A stretch of DNA of 64,000 nt from Hydractinia symbiolongicarpus (Eukaryota; Cnidaria; Hydrozoa; Anthoathecata; Hydractiniidae). This document shows, piece after piece, positions 1-11,309 of the stretch; within the stretch, counting starts at the first letter, position 1; each line of letters begins with the position of its first letter. The stretch spans positions 8,680,001 through 8,744,000 of the forward strand of contig NC_079885.1 in NCBI RefSeq assembly GCF_029227915.1, read 5' to 3'. A program made the position numbers and the translations under genes. The notes below the pieces were generated by a model. The model saw only the letters and a list, made by a program, of their open reading frames with translations. It searched no databases and had not been told where the DNA came from.

Positions 1-370
1 TGATTTGTCATTTCTTTTAGAAAACTGTTTTGTAGGTTAGATTATTCAGATTTTAGTCGTGTTAGTTTTGACCCAAAATTTCAGCTTTAGTCTCTTGAGT
101 TATTTCCTCTCTTTAAAGTCTTTGTCCTGAGAAATCTAGGTTCTGTATTCCATCAGTATCGGTCTATTTACTTGACAGTATTAAACTTAATTTTCTCGTT
201 ACAGTATAGACAAAAAGCCAAAGCAGGAAGTAGAAATGGAATTTTAATCTTCACTTCAGGGATGACGCAGAAACGCTAAAAAAAATATTGATGCTATGAG
301 TAAATTAAGATTTAAAAAACGAACTCTGATTTACTTGTTCCCTTCGAAGACAACAAAAACATCGCTTTTG

Positions 371-462
371 TGGTGCCGTAGCTTAGTGGTTATAACTCTC
401 CCTTGTTATAACTCTCGCACTTTGTGCGGGAGACCGGGTTTTGATTTCCCTTGACGACGATT
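371..462 (+). repeat. tRNA-derived SINE head / tRNA-like sequence
   Basis: The stretch resembles a tRNA: an A-box-like TAGCTTAGTGG near 379-389, an anticodon-arm-like CTCGCACTTTGTGCGGGAG, and a B-box-like GGTTTTGATTTCCC near 438-451. The segment TTATAACTCTC occurs twice in the middle and the B box has extra T residues, so it cannot fold as a normal tRNA. I read it as the Pol III promoter head of a tRNA-derived SINE. The tail is not delimited. Confidence 0.6.
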
Positions 463-479
463 TAATATGGGCGAGTGAA

Positions 480-1435
480 TGTTACCATAGATCCTGGTTA
501 ATTGGGGAGATGGAACACTGTGTGGACTGTAGGATTTTGCAGGGACTTTTCTGGTAGAGCGCGGACCCTAATTGACTCTGCGTTGTTTAAAAAAAGCACT
601 AAACACTCAAGATCGCCCTATTTAATCCAATGGCCCCTCCTGAAAATAATAGAGAGGGGGTATAACCCTCGATATATTCCACATCTATATATCTAGGAAG
701 TTTTTGACGAATGAAAACAGAATAAAAAACTTCATCATCTTGTTCGAGCTTAAAGATTGTTTCACTCGGGATACTTTTCAAGAGTTGTTAATACTTCGGA
801 GTTCTATGATAATGAAATCAAAAATCAAAACAATCAGAATCTCAGACACTCTGTTGTGTGTTCCGAATCTATTTAGCTGAACAAAGTGCTTTATAGAAAA
901 GGGCACAAATTAGTTTACGAAAGAAAATTTTTATCAAAGATTTTTTGTGAAGCTTAGTTCTGCGAATTTGACCCAAATTTGCAAAATTAAGGATGCCACG
1001 AAAGTTTAAAACTTGTCATTCGCAAAAAATCTCTTCGGAAATAATTTGTTCATTTTTAAGACAAAAGAAAGAAATTCCGTTGGTTAAGCGTAGCTATGAA
1101 GAAAAAAAACCGAACGATAAGACAGCAGGTCAACGTAACAAATTTCTACTAAATCTTATAAACTATATTCAGTAACATTCAACAAATTCTTTTAAAAGTG
1201 TAGAAAAACAAGGCGTTTTGCGATGAATGTTATAAAAAAACTTCCTTGAAAATCTATCTTGGTCGTGAAATAATCAGAGTCCACATTCTCTTCGTGGAGA
1301 TTTTTTACTTCTGTTAAATTAGAAGGCGCAGCGGGTTTACCATCTTTAAAATTTACGCTAGTAGTGAGAATCTAAGAATCAAAATTACTGCAACGAAAAA
1401 GCTAAGTTGATTAGTTTTTACGAATTTTATTCATA
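480..1435. other. AT-rich intergenic sequence, no gene seen
   Basis: Both strands show only short chance ORFs without recognisable domains or splice context. The nearest structured items are the SINE head to the left and the Helitron-like element to the right. Confidence 0.5.
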
Positions 1436-1573
1436 CTAGTCGTTAGCCCGTGGAAAGATCCACGGGTTCGCCCGTCCTTTTTATACCGCACTGCGTGCGT
1501 CTCGCTACTTGCGCAGCCAAGCTACCATTTTGCGTGACAGACAGACAGACGTATACGGGCATTATAATATAGA
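1436..1573 (-). mobile_element. Mini-Helitron-like element, copy 1
   Basis: Read on the minus strand it starts TCTATATTATAATGCC with a flanking A and ends with the hairpin CCCGTGGA-TCTT-TCCACGGG, then CTAACGACTAG with a flanking T. A 5' TC, a hairpin just before a 3' CTAG and insertion between A and T are the hallmarks of Helitrons; no TIR or target duplication is visible. At 138 bp it is non-autonomous. The interior carries a (GACA)n-like tract (CTGTCTGTCTGTC on the minus strand). Copies 2 to 5 are at 15448, 15594, 13959 and 27624. Confidence 0.65.
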
Positions 1574-1599
1574 TAAATCTCTGTGAAATGATAAGAAGT

Positions 1600-3200
1600 G
1601 ACATTTTTACTAAAATTAACTTTAAGAAACTTCTGCGGTATGAGCAATTTCAATTGAAGGCTACCTTATCTCAAAAAATAGGCCTGAAATTATTTAAATA
1701 CTAGATTCGTAAAAATAATTTTTCGCAAAGAACCTTAAAATGATTCTTTGCAAAAAATAATCTTCGTGAAATATTTCTATTGACCGATATGCGAAAATTA
1801 ATCTTCGCGAAATGTAGATTTTACCTTGCGAAAATAAGTCTTCGCGAAGATTAATCAACTTAAGGTAGCTACTACACTTATTTTCAGTCTGGGTTAGGTA
1901 AAGACAAAGCTTGTTTACACAGGGTCATATTAATTTTATTATAACAATTAATAAGGGACTGAGAACTAGTCAAATTTACTAGAATGCTAAAAATTGTATA
2001 ACTGTAATGAAACGTGAAAATTATGTCCTGTCATATTCTACTGGTCTTTGCTCTTCCTCGCCTTCTCCATCGTGGCCGTTCGTCCTACAGAGAAATATTT
2101 ACATCAAAATAGCATTACAATATATATTGTTATTAATTAAACTTTTTTTGTGTTCGCTGTAGTGGCAACCTCCTTCTCAGGGCATTTTGCTTTTTCGATG
2201 AATTTGATACCGGCGAAATTGTCGATCGCTCCGTGATACTACGAGGGGATTTGAATCGTCATACTGGCTCAGGGGTCACAAGACCCTTGAAAAGAGGTGG
2301 TTCAGTAGATTTGTTGGACACGTAGCCTTGCTTTTAAAGAAGACATTCGTAAAAAAATACTTACGTAAAATCTTTGTGTCGACCTAAATTAAAAAGAGAA
2401 AACGGTGTAGCTTTAGTTTAGTGTCTTACTTTCGTAGAAAGTAAGACAATTTAGTAGGACGCTGAAATTACCTGTTGAAAATTACAAAGAGCCTTGGGTG
2501 TGAGGTTTACCTCACTTTTTTTTTTTTTTACTTTTGTAAAATATTTTCTTGATGCAACGAAAAAATATAAACAACTTCGCGAAAAATTTCTTTGCATCAA
2601 AATATCCATGCTCCCTTCTGTCTTCTTTCCTTTCTTTTCAAAAAATCCTAATTTGATAACTCACTCGTGTAGATTGTGAAAGTTTAAAAAAGGACAAGTC
2701 GGAAGGCAAAAATTTCAAAACAAAACACAACGTTACAAATGCAGAAGGCCAACCTCATCCACAAGACTCTGGGGGAAGGAGGTTGGCAGAAAGCATGAAC
2801 GTCTTGTGTTCTCAGTACTGTACCCTTCCAAGTACCCTTCAACTAAATTTCCACTCAAAATTAAAATAAAACGGAACGGATCGGGTCGGACATTAATAAT
2901 CTCTGGAATCTGATAATATTTGAAAGGATTTTAAAGTTTTCTATCCGGGTGGAGCGAAAGAGTTATAAAAAACAAAGTTTAATTAGCAGATTAAACCAAT
3001 CAAATTAAATTCCGTTTTGTTCCTATTTGTTCTTGAGTGGAATCTCAGCCCTACCCTTCACAGTATCAAAAACTTCGTTTCAGGTTTCAAGTAACTTGTC
3101 TATGACATTTTCGTTGTAAACAATCCCGTGTAGTTTATTTTAATATAGTGCAGCGAGGGAGGTATTACGAAGGGGAAATTATAGTACGTTGAAACAACTT
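1600..3200. other. AT-rich sequence with repeated TTCGCGAA-type palindromes
   Basis: Between about 1700 and 1860 the motif TCGCAAAG / CTTCGCGAA recurs several times in both orientations, as in the subterminal part of a decayed DNA transposon. No open frame with a recognisable domain was found. A possible acceptor at about 2093 on the minus strand is discussed with the secreted-peptide candidate. Confidence 0.35.
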
Positions 3201-3202
3201 AC

Positions 3203-4769
3203 AAAAGCTACCAAGGTTCAGTGCTTCATCATGAGGGTAGAAGTAACACATTTGATACTGTGGACAGTGCACAAACAATTCAGGTTCTTCACCATAAGCA
3301 GGATGCTCATAGCAAGGAACAACTGGCTCTAAAAACAAATGGTTATTGTAAAGTTATTTGTGTATATAAACTCTAAACACTGCTTTTTCTTTAATTCTAC
3401 TTTTCCTTGACTATTTCACAGAATCCTTTAAGAAGCAAAGGTAAATTACTTTTTATCAGTTTCCTTACTGTAAACCTAAGTAAAAAAATTCAGAGAAAAA
3501 GCTTAAACCCATGGTCTTTTAAAGTGTAAACTTAGCCATCGCGATTTTTTCTGAAACATATTTTTTTTTAATTTAGTTGCAATAAGTTAATTAAAAGTTC
3601 TTTGTCGATACAAGTACATTGTTGTTGATATTTGTGTTTTCTTAGAAATATGGCATAAATCCTATGATTTCAACTTAATAGTTTTATATGCTTGTTACAT
3701 TATTTTATATGTTACATGGTCCATGCGATGTGTTATTATGTTGTCAACATTGTCATCAATATTGTTATTTTATTACTTTTTAAAAACCTTAACTTAAAAA
3801 GTTTATGTTTTAGCATTCAAGAAGGAAAATCATAATATAAATCGCAATAAATAAAAATAAATAGTAATAATAGTAATAATAATAATAATTATTGAAAAAT
3901 CCTGAATATCTTTTTAAAATTTCCAAAACAAAAAATAAATTTTACAAATACCTGACACTTTATTGTTAATTTCGTAAAAACCCTAAAATATAAATATAAA
4001 CATGTAAAATATATAATCGTGCGAGGTAGCGTTGAATACTGCAAATTCTCTAATTGATGCCCTTATCTTATTAACTCCTGTTTTAAATTAACGCCCCTCC
4101 AAAAACCTGAACATTTTTATAACGCTCACTCTCCAATAAATTTTCTCTCCAATAAACTCCCCCACTTAATGACATGTAAATATGAAACCACCTCTCAGGA
4201 AGCTGGCTGTCACGTGGATTGTAAATGCGTGGCAAAAACCTAGGATGAACCAACAAGCAAATCGTCGAGTCATTTAAGGGGAAGATCTCTTGAAAATCAA
4301 ACACGTCTGTTATCAGACGGCGATCCGTTTTTTGCCCACTGACCCTTTTTATTGAAAAGGCAAATGCAAGTCCGCAAAAAAGCAAATATTGATTTATATC
4401 ACGGAAAAACATAATTGAGTGACAAAGCGAATAACGGAGTGAATTTTTAAATAAAATCCATTAAACACCCCAGGGCGTTAATTACAGCATTTACGGTATT
4501 GCGTCGTTTTCGCTAATGTCTGCAAAAATGACGAATCAATATGTAATGTAGATTTATTTCTCGAAGGAAAGATACAGATTTGACCTAAGTATAACCTCGC
4601 CCCCAAGGCTCTTGTACGCCTGCAGCTCATTAGCATATCATAAACGTAGAAGAGCGGGGGACAGAGCGTTGCGTTGTAAAGAAGAAGAAGTAAAGATCCT
4701 TACCAGATTGCCATAACATTTAACTAGAGTTACAAGTAATGTTATTCCTAACAATTTCATCCGATTCAT
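3203..4769 (-). CDS. Candidate small secreted protein gene, two exons (weak)
   Basis: Exon A (4769-4704) encodes 22 residues that look like a signal peptide: Met-Asn-Arg-Met-Lys followed by a Leu/Ile/Val-rich core and Cys-Tyr-Gly. It ends at a GTAAGG donor in phase 0. Exon B (3326-3203, acceptor TTTTTAGAG, donor GTAAGT) encodes about 41 residues rich in Cys, Tyr, Pro and acidic residues, including CYEHPAYGEEPELFVHC and a CYFYPHDEA stretch. If the acceptor is read two bases earlier the exon is a symmetrical phase 1-1 exon of 126 nt, the kind seen in extracellular modules. The next acceptor found (about 2093) would give an immediate stop. I do not recognise the family. Exon B is better supported than the linkage to exon A. 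Confidence 0.3.
4037..4498. mobile_element. MITE with ~26-bp imperfect terminal inverted repeats
   Basis: The left end reads TACTGCAAATTCTCTAAT-TGATGCCC and the right end, reverse-complemented, reads TACCGTAAATGCTGTAAT-TAACGCCC. The 0.46-kb interior has only a spurious 109-codon minus-strand frame. No clear target duplication is visible. It lies in the putative intron of the secreted-peptide candidate. Confidence 0.55.
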
Positions 4770-5149
4770 CTTTATGCCGTAAGTCAATTTTAGGTGAAAA
4801 TCTGAAAATAGGAATGGTTTATGGCTGAGTATATAGATATATAAATACATGCTTTCTCTATAAGAATATGCTTTATAAGAATATCAGGCTTGGATTGCAG
4901 GTAAAAAACTACTGGCCTATTCTTTGAACAATACAGAGATAAAAATAATGACAAGCCTGGTTAAATTTTAGTATTTTCATAAAAAATAAAGTGCGTAGAT
5001 TACTAAGTACCGGTTACTGGGTGTGGCTATGTACCGGCTAAAAGGTACATATAGAACTTCTCTATCTAGCTTGTCTGCCCCACAACCTGATTTGCGGTCA
5101 TTTAATTGCCAAAATGGACCGGCAACGCTACATTTAAACTATTCTGAAA

Positions 5150-5347
5150 TGGGGACTCGAACATTTAACCTCTACGAGCAGATTAGAACCTTTAACACTA
5201 CGAGGAGATTCGAACCTTCAACCCTACGAGGAATTTCAAACCCTCAACGCTACAGGGGTATTCGAACCTTCAACCCTACGAGGGTTCTCGAACCTTCAAC
5301 GCTACGATTAATATATTAAACGTTCTACCACGATACCACTTTTGCCC
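5150..5347 (-). repeat. tRNA-like SINE with tandemly amplified T-arm (26-bp units)
   Basis: On the minus strand an A-box-like GGTATCGTGGTAGAACG (about 5332-5316) is followed by about six to seven units of ~26 bp, each containing a T-arm/B-box-like GGTTCGAAT or variant with TAGGGTTGAA. The units are 80-90 percent alike by eye. It looks like a tRNA-derived promoter whose T-arm was expanded as a minisatellite. Confidence 0.5.
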
Positions 5348-6929
5348 ACAGTATTTCATATGCGAGCTCGTGCATGACATTCAAACATGCTCCAGTGCCT
5401 AAAAGACATAATTTAAACCGTCGTCGCCATCCATCTGTATACAAAGTTTCTAGAACTTACTTTTACGATTTTTAACGAAGCCACAAAAGAGTGAAATGTC
5501 TAAAATAATTTTTTATAACTACTAACAATATGTTAAATAAACAAAAAAAAGTTGTGTCAAAATTAAATTAGCACATTCGGTAATAAAAACATACACACAC
5601 GCTAACAACATTTAACAATCTCATGCCCAACCTTCTCTTGCAACTGTGCAATACATCAAGTCCCGTTTTTATAGAGCCCTGTGTCTCTGTCTGTCTGATA
5701 TTATCACATGTCAAGACCAAGAAGACCTGGTTGCTTAAACAGAGTCAAAACTGGGGGCTTAAAATCAGAGATTGTCAAAAAACAGAAAGCCCTGGGATCA
5801 AGTTTGTATCTGTCATTACTTATAGATCAAGAATATGTCCCCGAGCGTCAATGGATATGAACAGGGTGCTAACATTTATTAACTACGTTTTCAGGGTCTC
5901 TTCCAGCCGTACCTTCTAAAATTGGCAGAGACAAAAGCCCCGCCCCCCAAAAGACGAGATCGCTCCTTAGTTTACTATACAAAAACCTCCGTTATCAAAT
6001 ATAACTGTCCACATTTTTTGACCCACATAATTCAATGCACTAACATTTCCCGAAAAGCACCGTCACAAAAAAAAAAAATACTGGAAACTAAGTTTCTCAT
6101 TGGACCATTATTTACTTTGTCGCTTTGTTATCACAAGTTTAATGAGAAAAAAAATATTTCATTTTGTTATATTTTTAATTTTCGCAAACCTGTGTAAAGA
6201 GCAGGTGAAGAAAAAGTACATCAACCTTTCACTCAACATTTACCGCTACTGTTTGAAACTTTACAATCTATTTACAACTTCATTTCTTCGTTTGCTTATT
6301 TTTTGAATCATTTTAATCTAACTTTCATTGGCATGCGTGTCACCGGGTTGGTGCCAGCGTTTAAGGCCATTGCTTCAAATATCACTAAGCATTTCTCTTA
6401 AAAGCTATGTGGGGTTATTTGATCTTGAGACTTGCTCTCAGATAAATGTTTTCTTAGCGACTCTACAATGGGCGTCTTCGTTCTCCGTAACAGTGTTCCA
6501 AAGATTTAAGAAAAAATTAATGATAGTTCACAGACTCTTTTTCTGTGAACTGACCCTAATAATATTTCTAATTATTATATTATCTTTTTTTTCTTTGTAT
6601 AAACACCAGAGTACAACATCAACACTGGAAGAAGAAGCATCTTCGACGAACACAAAACAGTTGGTTCAACCATCACAGTTTTTCCAGCTGAGCTGTAGTA
6701 CATGCTCCCCAATGTTCACCGTAAAACAAGTTAATAATAAAATTACGAAGTACGTATATTGTACAACTCAGAGTGCACACACACACAGAATTCCGCTCCA
6801 TAGTCTGCTCTATATTCCTACCCACTTCCTATTGTTGTGTCGTGAATAATAAGGGACAAGGATTAGGCGTCAGCGTTTGCGGACGTGCTGGTTCACGTGA
6901 TGTTTTTGAACCATGACAACGCACACATG
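5348..6929. other. Intergenic sequence, no gene supported
   Basis: Several open frames (for example 6328-6849 on the plus strand, 173 codons) run through this stretch. They lack known motifs, have no splice context and show low-complexity, T-rich translation, so I do not call them genes. Confidence 0.45.
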
Positions 6930-7605
6930 TAGTCCAGGAACTCATAACAGAACTTTAGGTCCTATTTTCTACAAAAGGTTTGACCCTCCAAATAAGTTGG
7001 TAGTATCACGGCCAATAAAAATCACATGGTCAGCTGACCCAATTCGGGGGCTTTTGGATCCAAGGCCCCTAAAATTACCCTAATTCGAGACTCTTATTTG
7101 GTCCCATAATTCTCAAAGCTTAAAAGTTCGTAACGTGTGTCATTATATGAAAGAATCTGAAAAATGATAAAGCTTACCGAAAAATTGGTCTTAAGACTGA
7201 GTCAGACCAGCCTCAAAGACCATATTTAGGACCTTAATTTGTCCCCATAAGCTCTACAAACTCCAAATTTCGCACAAACATTTTCTAACATAGTGGAATG
7301 TCATTAGTCATAAAGCTGACCAAAAATTTGGGTCTTTTCGTCTAATCAGACCGCGTCTCGCCCCATGTCCCCATTTTAAACCGCTTTTAGAGGGTGAAAA
7401 AAAACAGTGACTACAAAGCCCAAACTCAATATTTGTGTTCTATACTAACTATGTAATACATAAATGGTCGAACTTACCAAAAAATGCGGTCCTATCAGTA
7501 GGTCAGACAAAGATCTAAACAGGACTCAAATTAGACCTCTTTGTTTACACGAATGTGATTTTGCAAAAAGCAACCTAAAATTACGGTCTCTTGATCAGGT
7601 CAGAC
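6930..7605 (+). repeat. Left long terminal inverted repeat
   Basis: About 676 bp that pairs with 10599-11309. Shared landmarks, inverted in the other arm, include CCCCTAAAATTACCCTAATT, CGTAACGTGTGTCATTATAT and GTAATACATAAATGGTCGA. Confidence 0.85.
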
Positions 7606-7876
7606 AATAGTTACCGATAATCAAATTAAAAAAGAAATGTTCTGTTAGTATCTAATAAAATATAAGTGTGTACAACAGGTTATAACAGCATGATTGGTGT
7701 TGTTCTGCATCAGTATCTAAAGATGAGAAATGTCATTCAGTCATAAGATCTAGTTTAAACTACAATACAACATTAAAAATATTAAAAAAGTTACTCAGTT
7801 CTATAATATATGACATTGAATCCTATTCTGTAACAGTTTCGTCATATCACACAAAAAAATTCTAACCTTAAATTAT

Positions 7877-10360
7877 CATTACACATCTTCGTCGCTAGTT
7901 TCGTCATCATTGCCTGAATCGTCATCACTTGACAGTTCATCAAACCCTTTAAAATCTTAAGGAGAATGAAATACTTTCAATATTGGCAGTAGCGGCGGAA
8001 GTAGCGGAAATAAAGCATTGCCTCCGAGTAATAATGAAGAAACTAAATGACTTGTAAAACTTGTTATCCAAGATTTTACCTTCTACTTCTCTGGAAAATC
8101 TATTATGATTTTCATCGCCGGTGACATCTACCGGTCCTTGTAGACATTTCGCCTTTGTACCACTTAATGATATAGCTTTTATCTTTCAGCAGCCGACCTG
8201 TCTTCAGGAAAGTGATTCAGAGGCTCGGTCGTTATTGATGACATCCAAACTGTGCAACATACTTTGTGCGATAAATCTTTTTTACACCACACCCATAAAG
8301 AAGGTGGCAGAGAATTTCCATCAAACTTTTTAACACAGGAAAAACATTACCAACCTAGCTTCATCTACAGATAATATATTACTTTTTCCATACGTGCTGC
8401 ATACAAATTTTCCAACGTTGCAAAAGTATCATCTGTGACATTATCAAGTTTTTTTCCCAGCTGTTTAAATACATCTTGTACACTTTCATTTTTTTCTAGT
8501 AGTTTGAAAGGTCAGATTTTTCCTTTCCTACTAAATGAGGCTATATAGTCACATCCAGTGAAAGCATGGTATGCTGCCAAGGCCATGCAAATATTTTTGC
8601 CCAACTTCTGGTATATTTGATTAATACTAATGTACCTTAATGTATTTTTAGTGTAAATATCGGTTTCCATCCAAATATTCAAGTTGTCAGGTAACTCACT
8701 GAGGCAGCCAAGAGCAATTATCAGCACGTCAGTGTCTATCGTCCTTATCACAACGTTTGCAGGTGGTTGAATCGAAGATAGGTGGTACTAAATTCTGACT
8801 TCAACATGAGTTGAAGACAATTTAACGATCTCGATTTTGACCACGATCTCTCCTTTAACTCTAAACATGTAGCAAGTATCATTGCAATTTATTATGACTG
8901 TTTTGTTTTCAAGTACTGTTGAATGCATGTTGTTTTCCCAAAAGAAGGCTAAAAATTCTACCTATGCTGCTTTGAAGTAATTATTTCTCAATGCATTCAA
9001 CCAGTTTGAAGGTCTTTCTTGATCAGATCCAGTTATCTGATAAGCTCCATGTCTCTCAGTTCATCGCAAGTCCTTTTCACAATCCTTGATTTGTCTAGAA
9101 CAAAATGTACGATGTTTCCCTTGCTAGCACAAACGCGTTTCAAAGTAAATGTTGCCAAAACTCCAAATGTTGCTGGAAGGTTAACAAAAAGATATAGGAA
9201 AAACATTCCATCAGTTATGTTAACATCAACGCGATTTAGATCGTCAGTTTCTACTTTTGCTAAATCTTAGAATTTTGACACATCCTGTTAGCCTTTAAAT
9301 CTTGCGACACGTCTTCCTGTTTCGTCATCCCCAAATTTTCAAACACGTATGACATAATACTTGTTCGAATGACTTTGTATCCATCGTTGACGCTCAGAAA
9401 TAAAATTTGTTAAAGCTGATATACTGACATGCAGCATCTGCATTTATCGTCTGCTCTAATGTCAAGTCGATCGGTAATCTTGAGAGCGAAATTAGTGTAA
9501 ACTTCGGGATGAAGAGTACTTTAGTTAGTTCATGCTAAAGAAATAGTTTGCGACGTTAGGCAAGCAGCACACATACAGATCAAAGTTTCCATCCCTTAAG
9601 CTTCTACTGAAATCATGGTAAAGTCGAATGATCTCAATGTACTCCATATAATATTGTGCTGTTGCACCAAGATTTCCTTTCTCTGTATCTTGGTGACTTC
9701 TTTGGATACTTCAGGTCCTTCATACAAGCTCCAGGATTCTTGGGATTTTATAAACTTGGTTTCTTTTTGGATATCTCCTTTTAATTGACTTTCCTCTCTT
9801 TCTTGAAGAAAATATTGGAAATAAAGAATCTCTATTGCAAGTGCAAGTATTTGGTTCCATCTTTTACTTCTCTTGTAACACTTTCCTAGTAAAAGTGACT
9901 TGAGGGAACCTGTTCAATCGCACCAGCTTCATTTAGGATATGCGGACCACCAGATTCAGCGATGTACTTGCTAAATGAGCCACAAATATATTGTCAAACT
10001 TTGGAGATTCTTCTGCTTGAAGTTACATAACCACTTTGGCAATCGCAAGATGATATGTTACTGAAATGTTTCTCTCACCCCATTCATTCGCAATCACTTG
10101 TGCACGCCCCAATGTTTCTGCTACTACAGCTATAGAAGTTGGATATTTGATTAATTAGTAGCAGGTACCAAACTTTTTGCAGATTGTTGGTATTTGGAAA
10201 AAATATAGAATTCCAGCCAACCCACATTGATATAGTGTCGGGTGAAAAATAAAAATCCATCATCCACAAGGTATCGTACATGCGTACTTTGATATATGAA
10301 AGGGGTTCTGACGCTCTTCTCTGGTCATCTAGTGGAAGCATTTTTCTTGTTAACATCTTA
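7877..10360 (-). pseudogene. Transposase remnant of the long-TIR element
   Basis: Minus-strand pieces in the expected order belong to one decayed gene. About 10356-10084 contains WVGWNS and KVWYLLLINQ, and continues into ISVTYHLAIAK, a stop, then LQAEESPKFDNIFV. About 9670-9500 contains QYYMEYIEIIRLYHDFSRS and RDGNFDLYVCCLPN. Positions 8751-8512 encode RTIDTDVLIIALG and AAYHAFTGCD. An acidic tail ending SGNDDETSDEDV-stop closes near 7877. Several stops and frameshifts separate the pieces, so no functional product is expected. The family is one I associate with cnidarian repeat ORFs; I do not name the superfamily. Confidence 0.7.
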
Positions 10361-10598
10361 GGTTTTTTTCTGCACGGCTTTATGCCTAATCCTACAGCCA
10401 GGTTTCGTGTTGTATTTGGACGAAAACGTTCTATTCTATTTAAAAAAATTCAAAAAATAAGTTAAGGCCCTGGACACATTGGAAATAAGACAAACGTTCT
10501 TCTATAGCTTCTCCTGCGCATTACAAAATATATTTACAAGTACAACAGGAGATAGTAACTATAAGATACAAATAATGTTATCTTAAAAAAATAAGTGT

Positions 10599-11309
10599 GA
10601 TCTGACATGATCAAGACACCGTAATTTTAGGTTTGCTATTTGCCAAATCACATTCGTGTGAACAAAGGAATAGTCATACAAAATTTTGAGTTTGTACCTT
10701 TTGAAGTCTTATTTGAGTCCCTGTTCAGATTTTTGTCTGACCTGCTAATTGGACCACATTTTTTGGTAAGCTCGACCATTTATGTATTACATAGTTAGTA
10801 TAGAACACAGATATTGAGTTTGGGTTTTGTAGACACTGGGTTTTTTCACCGTCTAACGCTGTTTAAAATGGGGATATGGGGCGACACGCGGTCTGATTAG
10901 ACGTAATGACCCAAATTTTTGGTCAGCTTTATGACCATTGACATTTCACTATCTTGGAGAATGTTTGTGCAAAATTTAAAGTTTGTGGCTTATAGGGACA
11001 AATTAAGTTCCTAAATATGGTCTTTGAGGGGAGTCTGACCCAGTCTTTAGACCCAATTTTTCGGTAAGCTTTATCATTTTTCAGATTCTCTCATATAATG
11101 ACACACGTTACGAACTTTTAAGCTTTGAGAATTATGGGACCAAATAAAAGTCTCGAATTAGGGTAATTTTAGGGGCCTGAGACCCAAACGCCCCCAAATT
11201 GGGTCAGCTGACGATTTGATCTATTGTCCATGATACTACCAACCTATTTAGAGGGTCAAACCTTTTGTAGAAAATGGGACCTAAAGTTCTGTTATGAGCT
11301 CCTGGACTA
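10599..11309 (-). repeat. Right long terminal inverted repeat
   Basis: Inverted partner of 6930-7605. It is slightly longer because of small insertions. It ends at TTATGAGCTCCTGGACT(A). Confidence 0.85.

Larger units (their letters stand above)
6930..11309 (-). mobile_element. Long-TIR DNA transposon, ~4.4 kb, decayed
   Basis: The two ends are long inverted repeats: 6930-7605 and 10599-11309 match in opposite orientation over their whole length with scattered differences and small gaps. The outer end is AGTCCAGGA(A/G)CTCATAACAG. Between them lies ~3 kb with minus-strand transposase remnants. No convincing target duplication is visible (flanks CACACATG and ATAGAAGT). The superfamily is not certain; the internal ORF belongs to a group common in cnidarian genomes and containing an 'HAFTGCD' motif. 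Confidence 0.8.

Noticed and set aside
371-462. Functional tRNA gene
   Set aside because: The A and B boxes look right, but a duplicated segment in the anticodon region and extra T residues in the B box prevent a cloverleaf.
4083-4412. 109-codon minus-strand frame
   Set aside because: It lies wholly inside a MITE and has no recognisable domain.
5023-5319. Protein with repeated RTFN motifs on the plus strand
   Set aside because: It is the translation of the SINE-like tandem array; there is no other coding evidence.
6328-6849. 173-codon plus-strand frame
   Set aside because: No domain, no splice support, low-complexity translation; likely chance.
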